Shown here: positions 25,308 through 37,559 of the stretch, one piece after another | How the letters are laid out: every line of letters begins with the position of its first letter | Numbering within the stretch: the first letter of the stretch is position 1 | Assembly (NCBI GenBank): GCA_014529385.2 | Contig: CM043963.1 | Coordinates: forward strand, 78,764,412 to 78,828,411 | Origin: Adiantum capillus-veneris | Lineage: Eukaryota > Streptophyta > Polypodiopsida > Polypodiales > Pteridaceae | Length of the DNA stretch: 64,000 nucleotides | Reading direction: 5' to 3' | The notes under the pieces: generated by a model | Seen by the model: only the letters and a program-made list of their open reading frames with translations | Told to the model about the DNA's origin: nothing | Databases searched by the model: none | Made by a program: the position numbers and the translations under genes

Positions 25308-26074
25308 TGGAAAACCAGCAGACAACATTATTGCCACTAGAAATGGAGGCAGAAGGGAGCCATTACAAAAGGGAGCTATTACAGGAAATGAATCACAACT
25401 ACCAGCATCCAACTCTTTCTATTATCAGCAAATATGAGACAGAAAGAAAGCGTAGACAGCGGGAGCACCGACAGATGACAACTAAACAAGGACATCATGC
25501 CGTTCGACGATGAGGAGAAAAGGAAAATCTCCTTCGAGATTGTGAAAGCTTTCAAGAGCAGGACTGAAGGTCTCAACAAAGAAGCAAAGTGTGAAATCTG
25601 GAATCTTGTTGCTCAACATCCGCTTGTTCGGGCAACCGTGATCAGTCTTTAGAGGAGGAGGCTGCTGTGCAGAGTGCAATTGTCTCCAATGTCCGCAACA
25701 CACTAGCTATCGTCAAGCAACCAGCTTCTAACGAGGAGCTGTTTTTAAAGAATGCAACATTGCAGATGATGATAAATTCAAAGGAAAACATGCCTATTGC
25801 CAAATTCTCCAGGGTCCTAAAAGTTGACCGTCACAGCTTGTTCAAAGAAAAATCATAGGAGGTGAAGTCTGGTGTCAATGCTCGATTGTTTTCATTGGTT
25901 GGATGTCACAAGCAACACCGTCATAGCCCTATCACAGATGAAATTAAGGAATTTTTCTACACATTTTAGACAGAGGAGACTCGTGTTTCACCCAACAAAA
26001 AGGATGTTTGTCGAAAGAGAGTGGGAAGGAAAAGCTACATAAAACACCCTGTGCACCTTCTGGATGAGTCTCAG
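25308..26074 (+). pseudogene. Transposase-like gene, 5' exon
   Basis: A likely start at 25308 (MENQQTTLLPLEMEAEG) leads into a charged N-terminal region with a Lys/Arg-rich stretch. Frameshifts near 25495 and 25650 are needed to read on through MPFDDEEKRKISFEIVKAFK and VSNVRNTLAIVKQPASNEE. The last part (RVLKVDRHSLFKEK, ITDEIKEFFYTF, RVSPNKKDVCRK, HPVHLLDESQ) is interrupted by TAG stops at about 25857 and 25968, the second probably a former TGG. The exon ends CTCAG at 26074 before a GTGATC donor. Codon-level joining to the next exon is in phase 0. Confidence 0.6.
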
Positions 26075-27742
26075 GTGATCAATGACATACTTGCACCATA
26101 ACTTATGCATTCTAGCATGCTAGTAATCTACCTAGCATACAGAGCATGCTAGTTATCACAATATGTTATGCTATGTATGCCACCTAGCATGTGTGCTAGT
26201 TAGCATAGTCTCACTCCTAGTATGCTGGGTATGCTATTTAGCATGATAAGTATGCTGTCTAGCACAATATGTAAGCTACTATAACACCCTTTATGCTAGT
26301 TAGCATACCTATTATGCTAACTAGCATGCTGAGAATGTTCTTTGACACAATGAGTATGCTAGCTACCTTTCATAGTATGCTAACTAGCATAATGGGTAAG
26401 CTGGTTTATGGTATATGCTAGTTAGCATTCCTGTATGGTGGGTATGGTGTTCATCATAAATCTTCTGCTAGTTAGCATGCCTAGTGATCTTGAGGACTAC
26501 GCTGGCTAGCACAATATGTATGCTACTTTAGCACCTTTTATGCTAGTGTGCTAGCTATGCTATTCAACATAACAAGTGTGCTGGTTAACACAATATGTAT
26601 GCTAGTTAGCATACCTTCTATTCTTCTTATCACACTTTGTGTGGTTAACCATGACTCATATGTTAAACTACACACTGATTTTGCTTGTTAGCACATCTAG
26701 TATACTAGTTAGCATACTCAGATGTGCTAACTAGCAATATAGCATGTTAGTAAGCATACTCAGCTAGTTTACTAGCATGCTGAGTATGCTAGTTAGCACA
26801 GCTAAGAATGCTAAGTAGCATAACGGGTAAGCTGGTTTATGCTAGTATGCTAGTTAGCATATTCAGCTATGCTAACTAGCATACTCAGCATGCTAACTAG
26901 CATGCTCATGAGTATGCTAGTTAGCATAGCTGAGAATGCTAAGTAGCATAATGGGTAAGCTGATTTATGCTAGTCAGCACACTACGAATGCTAGTTAGCA
27001 TTCGTAGTGTGCTGGCTATGATGTTCAACATAATAAGTGTGCTGGTTAACACAATATGTATGCTAGTTATCATACCTTCTATTCTTCTTAGCACACATTC
27101 ATGTGGTTAACAATGACTCATATGCTAAATTACACACTAATTATGCTTGTTAGCACAGCTAGTATGCTAGTTAGCATATTCAGCTATGTTAACTAGCATA
27201 CTCAGCATGCTAACTAGCATGCTGATAAGTATACTCAACATGCTAACTAGCATGCTGATGAGTATGCCTCATATGCTAAACTACACACTGATTGTGCTTG
27301 TTAGCACAGCTAGTATGCTAGTTAGCATACTCAGCATGCTAACTAGCATGCTGATGAGTATGCTAACTAGTATGCTGATGAGTATGCTAGTTAGCACAGC
27401 TAGTATGCTAACTCAGCATGCTAGCTAGCATGCTGATGAGTATGCCTCGTATGCTACACTACACACTGATTGTGCTTGTTAGCATAGCTAGTATTCTAGT
27501 TACCATACTCAGTTGTGCTAGTTAGCATACTCAGCATGCTAACTAGCATGCTTAGTATACAATGTTATACCCAGTTACATGCATGCTAGGACCATACCCA
27601 GTTACATGCATGTTAGGACCATACAATGTGCTATTTAACACACCAATTTGTTTCTATGGTGGATGTATTAAGTAGCAATGCGTATAGTCCTGTTTGGATT
27701 ATTTCTCCTAGTAAACATACTGATCAAATATGGATATTGTAG
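26075..27742 (+). other. Predicted phase-0 intron with palindromic minisatellite
   Basis: Donor CTCAG/GTGATC at 26075 and acceptor ATATTGTAG at 27742. Joining the flanks reads E-S-Q / V-E-L-F-Q-R-F-K without interruption, and no coding sequence is lost. Nearly the whole intron (26100-27640) is the minisatellite array listed separately. Confidence 0.7.
26100..27640. repeat. Palindromic minisatellite array 1 (core TATGCTAGTTAGCATA)
   Basis: Dozens of variants of a short inverted repeat, ATGCTA-GT-TAGCAT, in both orientations, separated by short spacers such as CTCAGC and CTGATGAGT. Regular blocks at 26860-27000 and 27180-27560 combine GCTAGTTAGCATAC and CAGCATGCTAACTAGCATGCTG. Each unit can form a small hairpin. 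A related array sits at 43060-43780 in an intron on the other strand. Confidence 0.9.
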
Positions 27743-27897
27743 GTTGAGCTCTTTCAAAGATTCAAACAAAAACATCCAGATTGCAAGATTGGCATGAGGA
27801 TGTTTGAGATGTGAAAGCCATTCTTTTGTAGGAGGCTGAAGGATAGGTACACATGCTGTTGCGAATACCATGTGCTGTTGACCTTTTTGAAAGACGC
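27743..27897 (+). pseudogene. Transposase-like gene, second exon, left of Tat insertion
   Basis: Reads VELFQRFKQKHPDCKIG and, after a TGA stop (about 27810) and probable frameshift, FFCRRLKDRYTCCCEYHV and LLTFLKDA, where the frame is cut by the Tat element at base 27898. It resumes at 39192 as LNHMRSRAFGLHD. The Cys-rich C-C-C-x-Y-H-V stretch and the later C-x2-C pairs suggest a zinc-binding region. I do not recognise a named family for this exon alone. Confidence 0.65.
27893..27897. repeat. Tat-type gypsy left target-site duplication
   Basis: GACGC here; ACGC follows the right LTR at 39188-39191. Four bases match exactly (4/5 if the last LTR base is shifted by one). Confidence 0.7.
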
Positions 27898-28916
27898 TGA
27901 GGCGGTTCGGGGCGGGCAACAAGAGAGGCGACCTCTAAACACCCCTCAAGGCTCCCGTGCTGCTCAATTGGGGCTGGGGCAACCACAAGCACAACACAAC
28001 AACAAACCCACAGCCAAACCCAAACAAGATAGGGGCACCACCTAGTTATGGTATGCGAACTAGGACGCAAGAGAGATTTTGGCACAACCAAGAAGATGCA
28101 CCACACAACACACACAAGCAACCTCACACCAAGACACACATGAAATGGACCAAAGAGAGCTAGAGCAAAGGGAAGAGAGAGAGGAAAGGATCTTGTGTAA
28201 TACCTTATTTGTGACTTGCAAATGGAGATGGTTCATTATGATGCTATCGTAGAACTTGTACAAAACTCACTCAATGCTTAGTGATTGCTAATCATTGCCA
28301 AAACACACACACACACTGTCTTAGGGTGTGGGAGACCTCTCACCACAATACCCTCTTACAATGGACAAAAAACTGGCAATGAAAAACACACTAAAACACT
28401 TTCTAAAATCAAGATCAACCGATAAAAACTCAAAATACACAAGTCACCTTGAATTCACCAAACCGTATTGCACAAATGGAAGGACGAAGATTTGAACGTC
28501 GAATCACGCCTTTGATGCACCAAACCTCAATTTATTGATGATGAAGGAGCATATACAATAGTGGTTTTGAGATTTGTGGAACTCACGCTCTCTCACTTGC
28601 AATGTGTAGCTTGAAGGCTTCTCTCACACCAAGAGTGAAGCTCACAAGTAGTTGCTACACCTAAGTCTCTCCTCACGCATAGAGTGTTGGGGTGCTATGT
28701 GAGATATTGGAGGTTGTTTTACAAGAAGGAGAGGGGCCTATTTATAGGTTGAAGACCCCTCATTAGGATTATTGGAAATCTTAATTTACAAGCTAACAAA
28801 TCAGGATTATGATTTTTTTGAATATCAAAACATTGTGGGCCTTCTTTGTCTGCTTGAGTCATGGGTGTGGGCTCAAAAGAGAGCATTATTGATGGTAGAT
28901 AAGGTGAAAGTAAGTA

Positions 28917-28953
<37 letters not shown>

Positions 28954-30573
28954 ACTATACACATGTCTTGAGGTGAGGTGTCTTTTATGGTTAGGTCAAT
29001 GGCTATTTTGTGTTAGTATGTTAGTGGTTAGTGTTAGTAATCACTAGAAAGTTAATGATATATTTACAATGGGTAGAATGGGTGGGATGGTTGGAGTAAG
29101 ATGGTTGAATGAAGTGAGCAAATCCTTGTGATGGTGAAGCTTGAAGAAGTTTTGGACTTACTTGTGTAGGTTCTCAAAATGACCATCGATCTTCTTCTTC
29201 GTCTTCTCTTCTTTACGCCACCGCTGCCAAGGTTGATCATCGTGATGAAAATGGTAATTCCGTTGATGAGATCTTTTGATTTGCAGAGGTTAAGCATGGT
29301 ACACATGCTGAATTTATGTATATATATAAGGAGTAAGATGGAATTGTACTTTGGAGATAATAGAGAGAGGCATAGAGATGGTGTATGTACATGGAGAGCT
29401 CATATGAGAGCTATGGGAGTAAGTGGGGAGGTTAATGGTGAAGAAGGTGAGAGAAACCATTGAAGGTGCGGGTTTGAGTGAGGGATTGAGAGAAATGTGT
29501 GTGTGTGTGTAGAAGTGTGGAAACAGGTGAGAGAAGACTATGGGCTAGTTGTGAAAAAAGTGGGCAGACTGGGTTCCACTCAAAAAATCATAGCTCACCG
29601 CTGAAAGCTCCAAAAATCATGAAAACATTTGAGGTGATTATTCAGAGCGTGGGCTACATTTTCTCTTTTTACCACTGCTCCAAATTCGGAGTGGAGATAG
29701 GTGCCAAAATTCTCACCAAAAAGCCTGTTTTTATGCTTGCAAAAGTCTTTTAGTGGACCCCTCCTTTGTTGAATTTGTACAATGCATCCAAGAGTGAGCC
29801 CCTTCTTTGTCATATCATAATACAAAGCATCCAAGTTTCCCTTGACACATGCATGGAGGAGGATTATTGGTGAATAAAGAAATATATACATGGTGGGACT
29901 AGTGTATGGACTATTCATGGACTTTAGCTCAATGAGCACATGGTGTTAGAATAATGAGTAAAAATAATAATAAAAATATGGAGGAGTTATGGATATGGAA
30001 AGATATTGGAATCATATGATATGGTCCCTCTTTGAATTATTTTGGGTGAAAGAGGAAAAGGTATGCAAGTAAATAATATAATAAACTTGACCAATGAGTA
30101 GAAATCAATTTTTTGTTTTCACGAGGGTGAGAGTGAAAATGTGGGAGTGATTTGTATAAAGGAAAAATATAAGGTTAGAGTATGTACATATTGGAAAAAA
30201 ATATACTTATGGTGTAAGAGGATGAAAGAAGGTGTACATATGTTTAATAAAACACACACCTAAGTAGAAATATTTAAATAAAATACCAAAATAATTATAA
30301 AAAATCCCTATATTTAGGCCATATATACAATGAAATATTTACACACAAAGAGGCCATAATATACTTTTATTTTTTATTTTTTTTTATTTTTTTTGGCTCA
30401 CCTAGCCCAGTGACTAGCTAGCTGAGGGTTTTTAAGAAGATATGGGAAAAGCCCCCTAACTCACACACGCCTATGTACAGTGAAATGGTAAGGATAGCCA
30501 TAGCGTTTGGGTGAATTTGGTAGGGTGGAGTAATCTAGTATGGCAATTATGGAGAGCCGAAAAACGGCTATCA
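27898..30573 (-). repeat. Tat-type gypsy 3' LTR (2676 bp)
   Basis: In element orientation it starts TGATAGCCG and ends CCGCCTCA. It contains a 32-bp GA tract (28919-28950) and a GGCCTATTTATAGG patch at about 28734 that could be the promoter TATA region on the - strand. No coding sequence is needed to explain it, although short frames recur in both LTR copies. Confidence 0.93.
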
Positions 30574-30590
30574 TTAGCCCTTCCCCCAGG
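30574..30590 (-). other. Tat-type gypsy polypurine tract
   Basis: On the - strand TGGGGGAAGGGCTAA lies directly before the TGATAGCC start of the 3' LTR. Confidence 0.75.
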
Positions 30591-30602
30591 ATGATGGTAT
30601 AT

Positions 30603-33600
30603 TCATGTACCATCATAGAGCATCTTTTCCAAAGAGAGTGCTTCAGAGTCCTTGACGAGATCTTCATTGTTTGGCCCCTCAGAATTTTGGCTGGAGTTAC
30701 ACTCATGCTTCATGTAACAATACTTACATGAGACAGCGGCCTTTGGACAGATCTTTGGTAGATCCTTTGGTAGAAGGCGACTCAAATAGGGCTTCAAGCG
30801 ATACCCGTTTACCTTCCTGGAGTGCTCTTTACCATTCATGTCCATAAGCTGATAGTAACTAGAATTGAAAACCTTCTTGACTATGTATGGCCCTTGCCAG
30901 CTAGTTTCAAACTTGGCATCAAAACGATTGTCAAGTCGATTGTCATACCTTAGCACAAGCTCTCCTTCCTTGATGCCTTTGTCCTTCAGTTTCTTGTCGT
31001 GCGTTTCTTTCGCTTGTGTGGCTTTCCTCTTGTAGCACTCGTATGCTGCTTCTCTTTTCCACTCAAGCTCCACTAACGTAAGAAGTCGATCCATCCATAC
31101 CTCTTGATCATCTTGTGCTCCTTTGCCATGAAGTCACATTGTTGGAATGTTGAGCTCGATAGGCTGCAAAGCCTCTTGACCATAGACCAAGTGAAATGGT
31201 GTGAACTCCGTGGCTTCCCTATATGTGGTTCGATATGCCCACAAGGCACCATCCAAGAAGTCATCCCATAATTTTGTCTTGTTTTGCACCATCTTTCTAA
31301 TGATTCCTGCAATGACACCATTAGCCTTCTCCACCAAACCATTTGATTGTGGGTAGTATGGTGTGCTATGACGATGTAGAATGTGAAGCTCTTCACAAAC
31401 TTCTGTGAGCAAGCCCTTCCTAAACCCTGGACCATTATCAGAAACAATCTCCAAAGGTGTGCCAAATCTGCAACAAATGTGAGTGTACACAAACTTGCTA
31501 ACTGTCCTCTCATTCACTCTTGCCACACTTTGAGCTTCCACCCACCTAGCCATATAGTCTACAGCCACTAGAATGTAGAGTTTACCATTTTTTGTCCTAG
31601 GCAGAGGACCCATAGCATCAATGCCCCACTTTTCAAAGGGTCCATTTGCAAGCACTATTTGCCTCGGGCCATGCACCAACCTTCTATTTCCATTTATCTG
31701 ACAATTGTGACAGCTTTTACACCAATGTTGAACATCCACATGCAAGCTTGGCCAAACATACCCCGCAAGCAAAATCTTCTTCACAGTTGATTCTTGGGAA
31801 AAATGACCACCACATGCCTCTTCATGCAAACCTTTTAGAATGGCTGGAATTTCCTCGATAGTTGGTACTCTTCTGCACACTTGATCCTTCCCTTTTTGAT
31901 AGAGGGAGCCTTCTAGGAAGAGATAGAAACTTGCCTTCTTCATGAGTCTCCTCTTCTGAGCCTTCGTGAAGTCTTGTGGAAACTCACCCTCCAAAATGTA
32001 GCCGATAATGGGAGCCAATGACTCCAATCCCTGGTATCTCGGTTGCTTGACAGCTGCTGCCACCATGATGACCTGCACTTCTCTCTCAACACATGTAACT
32101 GCTTGTTGTGCAAGTAAATCGGCATCTTCATTTTGTTTCCTCGGAATATGATATAGTTGCACTTCTTCAAACTGATTAAACATCTTACGAATGGCATGAA
32201 CTTTTGTCCTTAAGCTTTCATTCTTGCATGCCCAAATGCCTAAAATCTGTTTAACAATGAGAAGTGCATCTCCCTTTACCATGAGACGTTTTATCCCTTG
32301 GCCAATGCACATCTTCAAACCATGAAGTAGTGTGTCGTATTCTGCTTCATTGTTGCTAGTTGAACCTGGTAGATTGACCTTCTCTTTCATGACCACCTCT
32401 CCACTTGGGTTGAGCAACACTAGCCCTCCCCCTGCTTTTCCTGTGGCTCGTCGAAAAGCTCCATCAATGAACAAGGTAAAAGCATTGGGAATACTTTTTG
32501 GTGGTGGCAATGGTAGGGTCTTTACTTGAGGCACCTTAATTTCCTTCTCATGTACCCTATAAGTGAGAATCCCTGCCAATTGTGCACGCACACTATCTTC
32601 TACCTTGAAAGAGTATTGGAACTCTTGCAACTCCATAATCCACTTTGAGATCCTAGTACTAAGATTCATTTGAGATGACACCCAAGGGAACAAATTTTCT
32701 GCAGTGAGAATTACAAAAGGTTTTGGTAGTAAGTAGGATCTAAACTTTCTCACCGCAAACATGAGAGAAAGCATCATGAGTTCTGCTTCTGTGTAGTCTC
32801 TCTCCAAAGCATTCATGACCCTACTAGCAAAGTAGATGGGTCGCATCCTTGTACTGTGGGGATCTTGTTGTAGCAACACAGCACCAATTGTTTCCCTTCC
32901 AACACTAGAGCTAACAAAGAATGTGTACTCCCAACAAGGAGGCATGAGTGTTGGTAGCTCTGACAAAATGACTTTAATGTTACAAAAATACTCTTCAAGC
33001 TCATCAGACCATGCAAATTCTACTTGTTGTGTCAACTTTTGCAAAGGATGAAGCAACTCCGAGGCTAAGTGAATGAAGCGTGACATATAATTCACCTTCT
33101 GAATGAAAGAGATGACCTCCTTAAGACTCTTCGGTGATGGGAGCTCAATAAGAGCCTTTGCCTTTGAAGGATCCACCTCAATGCCTTTATAGGAAACCTT
33201 GTGACCAAGCAAGATCACTTCATCCTCAGCTATGTGACACTTGTCGGGGTTGAGTTGACCTCCCATGTCATAGAGCTTCTTTAAACCTTCTTCTACCCTT
33301 TGTAGATGCAATGATTTTGAGCTATAAATGCAAAAATCATCAATAAAAACCCTAATGGACTTTCCAAAGAATGCTTGAAACACCATGTTCATGAAGCGTT
33401 GGAAAGTTGCAGGAGCATTTGTCAGGCCAAATGGCATGACTCTAAAAGCATAACAACCCCAAGGAGTGATAAAGGTTGTTTTCAATTGATCCTCCAATGC
33501 GATACCTATTTGAAAGTAACCCGAGTAGCCATCGCACACAGTGTACTTCTCATGACCAGCTACCTCATTTAGTATCTCATCCTGGAATGGGAGGGGAAAG

Positions 33601-35939
33601 TGATCTCTTTTTGTTGCCTCATTGAGTGGACGATAATCCACACACACCCTCCACTTGCCGTTTTTCTTAGGAGTGACAACAACGGGAGAGACCCACTCTG
33701 AATTCTCCACTGGATAAATGAAACCTGCTGCTAGAAGCTTTCTTACCTCCTTGAGTAGATCCTGCTCCTTAATGACTCCTAGCCTTCGTAGCTTTTGAGC
33801 CTTAGGTGTGGCCTCTGGCTTCAACTCAATCTTGAGTTGAACAACATCTACTCCACGCACATCGGTGTAGTCTTTACCAAAAAGCCTCGGAAATTTCCTT
33901 AGCACACATTTGAACTCCTCTCTTTCATCCTTTGTAAGTGTTGTAGACAACATACCTTCTAACATTCCTTCATCTTCCACCTTTTGGTTCTCTTGAGGAC
34001 CTACCTCCTCCAAGCCTTGACAAGAGGTCTCTTGGCTGCTTGGCTTAAACCTTACCCCCATGACCTCGATGGAAGACTCCTCTTCAGTAATGCTGCCGCT
34101 ACTTTCTTCTTCTGAAGTGCTATCGGTCCAACCTTCTTCCGTCTCACTTTGAGATGATTCTTCATGGAGCTCCTCTTGGCGTTGCTCCTTCATGTCAAAG
34201 ACAACCTTCTTATGATTGTCATTCCTGCAAATTAATTTCCCACTCTCCCAATCCTGCAAAGCTCGCATTTTCATTAGCCATGGTCTTCCTAGGATAAATG
34301 GATAACCACTTCCCTTGGTCGACATAACATAAAAATCCATCGCTTTCTTAATGCCAAAGGCCTTTACAAAGACATTTTTACAAATGCTTACACACCTAGC
34401 CTTGCTATTGTTTGCCATTTTCACTTTGATTTCAGGTGTCTCATGGATGTGCATGCCTAGTCTTTGCATGAGTCCCTCTGTCATGATGCAAATTTGTGCA
34501 CCCCCATCCACTAGACCTTTCCTAACCAATCTCCCTTTGATGTAACAGTCTAGCACCGGTGTAATGTCCTCATTCATTTCAGCTTGTGCAATTTTTACAA
34601 CAGGCACACTCTCTTTTACCTTTCTCCTAGTGCTAACTGCCCTTGTTAAATCCCTCCTAACTTGTGGACATAATGCAAGAAATTGAGGCCATGAAATATC
34701 AGGACCCTTACCTCTCATGTCTTCCAACAAGTTGTACGGAGCCATACCATGTCCAAGAGGGAAGTCTTGGAGGTTGATACGACGTCGAGTCCTCTTGGTT
34801 TCCTTGGTTTCCTTTGCCTTCTTGCCTTGTCCATGGTCACTCTGTGATGTGACTCCTTCTTTCTCTTTACCTTTTCGTCGGCCACGCTTAATGCCATTGG
34901 CTTCCATGTCAACCTCATTTGAATTTGTCACCGCTACCACATGCACATTTGGATCCGGCAAAGGTGGAACTCCTTCTACCCCTTGTGGAGGTGGTCTTGG
35001 TCCATTTGGCCTTTGTAGAAGCCTTGGTTGTTGACCAGCTCCTTCTCCTGCATTCATCACTGGGTAATTCAAGTTAGGTCTCCCTGGCTCTCCATGGGGC
35101 CAAGGACAATTATACATCCCATGTCCAGACTCTCCGCAATTCCAACATTGCAAGACTCTCCTAGGTCGTGGGTCTCGCTCTTCAGACTTCTTTGCTTGTC
35201 CCTTTGGACCTACGGCTTGTGCAAGGTGAATTGACAGGCTGCTTAAGGATTCATTTAACTTCTCAATCACTTCAACCGTTACCTCAGGAAGCTCCTTAGA
35301 TGTTAATGCTTGTGACTTACCTTTGGGTCTAAGACCTTCTATTGGAACCTCCCCCCTTAAGCACTTGAGTTTCCTATATTTCTCAGCAGCCCTAGTTTCA
35401 GCTGCATCAAAGGTAGCAGGTGCACCCGCCTCAACTTTTACCTTAAGGTCAGGAAAGAGTCCGGCTATGAACCTCTCCTTCTTTAGAAATTCTGCACCAT
35501 CACCAGGGTTAGCAACATTTCGTATCCATAGAGCCCAAAGACGTAGGAACTCTTGCTTGTACAAGTAGTAGTCATCTAAGTCTTTTTGCTTATGAGAAAC
35601 AATGTCTTGCCATAGCTTTTGAGTGTTTTGGGGATCAAAGAAGTATCTCTTGAAATGATTGACAACTTCCATGTAATTCTCTTTAACTTCCTCAGGCAAA
35701 GAGTCAAACCAAGTGCTAGCACCTTTCCTAAGGACTAACTCAAACATTTCTACACGTTCTTGATCAGTTACTATCCTCTTGATACGACAAGACATCTTGA
35801 AATTTGCCAAAAATAATTCTGCATCCTCTCCAGGCTCTCCAAAGAAAAGAGGATATCCAGACATTTGGCGTTGATTCTCCATTGAATTGATTTCAAAGTG
35901 ACGCGTTTTGTTTTTTCTTTCTTTAAAAGATCTACACAA
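30603..35939 (-). CDS. Tat-type gypsy gag-pol polyprotein, one internal stop
   Basis: One frame from 35939 to 30603, broken only by a TGA at 31134-31136 after ELNIPTM. The second methionine at 35882 (MENQRQMSGYPLF) is the more likely start because gag homology begins there. Domains by residue from 35939: gag 20-260; CCHC knuckle CWNCGESGHGMYNCP near 265; protease core LVDGGAQICIM near 475; RT with WRVCVDYRPLNEA, FGLTNAPATFQRFM and catalytic FIDDF near 866; gypsy RNase H about 1000-1110 (weak); archaeal-type RNase H from FIDGAFRRATGK near 1157, with SNNEAEY; integrase with WGIDAMGP, SDNGPG and GLVEKANG. The last two catalytic residues are spaced D-35-E. After the stop comes the C-terminal LKPYLSR region. 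Confidence 0.95.
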
Positions 35940-36495
35940 TAATATTCTCTAAATTGCAATCTATTCTACAACAAAATAAAAATATTCACATCAAATGACC
36001 TATGATAATCAATGAGAGGAAAGATGACAGGGTTTGGTGACGCGAGAATTTCTCCTACTCTTTGGGCACCAAACATGAACACCATACGTTGTTGAAAATG
36101 GATTTTTCTACTAATTGCAATGTTTATTCTAATGTGTGGAGTGAAATGAAAGGGGAAAACCTCTATTCTTGGGCCATTATCCATTGTCTATGCATGACCT
36201 TATGCTTAAAACAAAACAAAAATATAGACGTCCAAACTAAGGTCGTACCTAATGAGAGGCAAAATAAAAGGATTTACTGATGCGTTTATCTCTGCCAACC
36301 TAAGAGGACCTAAAATTCTACGAATTACACGTTGAAATTGCAACTTAGTACTAACAATTATGTGTACCTTTTGCCTTGCAATGGGAATGAAGGGATCATA
36401 CAAATTCTCGTGATTCATGCAAGCTACTTGATTATGCTAAAGGTTGAGCCTACACAAAACATACACAAGCCTTTCCTCAGTGGGGGCACAAAAAT
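35940..36495 (-). repeat. Tat-type gypsy leader with two diverged tandem units and candidate PBS
   Basis: Two related blocks lie at about 35966-36184 and 36206-36418. Their - strand frames give similar peptides of 72 and 70 residues, ending FDVNIFILL and LDVYIFVLF and both with a P-L-I-x-Y segment. Whether these are translated is unclear; similarity at protein level suggests an old duplication of a leader ORF. Next to the 5' LTR, TTTTTGTGCCCCCACTG on the - strand is the probable primer-binding region; I cannot assign the tRNA. Confidence 0.6.
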
Positions 36496-37515
36496 TGAGG
36501 CGGTCCGGGGCGGGCAACAAGAGAGGCGACCTCTAAACACCCCTCAAGGCTCCCGTGCTGCTCAATTGGGGCTGGGGCAACCACAAGCACAACACAACAA
36601 CAAACCCACAGCCAAACCCAAACAAGATAGGGGCACCACCTAGTTATGGTATGCGAACTAGGACGCAAGAGAGATTTTGGCACAACCAAGAAGATGCACC
36701 ACACAACACACACAAGCAACCTCACACCAAGACACACATGAAATGGACCAAAGAGAGCTAGAGCAAAGGGAAGAGAGAGAGGAAAGGATCTTGCGTAATA
36801 CCTTATTTGTGACTTGCAAATGGAGATGGTTCATTATGATGCTATCGTAGAACTTGTACAAAACTCACTCAATGCTTAGTGATTGCTAATCATTGCCAAA
36901 ACACACACACACACTGTCTTAGGGTGTGGGAGACCTCTCACCACAATACCCTCTTACAATGGACAAAAAACTGGCAATGAAAAACACACTAAAACACTTT
37001 CTAAAATCAAGATCAACCGATAAAAACTCAAAATACACAAGTCACCTTGAATTCACCAAACCGTATTGCACAAATGGAAGGACGAAGATTTGAACGTCGA
37101 ATCACGCCTTTGATGCACCAAACCTCAATTTATTGATGATGAAGGAGCATATACAATAGTGGTTTTGAGATTTGTGGAACTCACGCTCTCTCACTTGCAA
37201 TGTGTAGCTTGAAGGCTTCTCTCACACCAAGAGTGAAGCTCACAAGTAGTTGCTACACCTAAGTCTCTCCTCACGCATAGAGTGTTGGGGTGCTATGTGA
37301 GATATTGGAGGTTGTTTTACAAGAAGGAGAGGGGCCTATTTATAGGTTGGAGACCCCTCATTAGGATTATTGGAAATCCTAATTTACAAGCTAACAAATC
37401 AGGATTATGATTTTTTTGAATATCAAAACATTGTGGGCCTTCTTTGTCTGCTTGAGTCATGGGTGTGGGCTCAAAAGAGAGCATTATTGATGGTAGATAA
37501 GGTGAAAGTAAGTAA

Positions 37516-37559
<44 letters not shown>

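Noticed and set aside
28060-29939. Repeated short frames within the Tat LTRs
   Set aside because: They appear in both LTR copies only because the LTRs are nearly identical; none has a recognisable domain.
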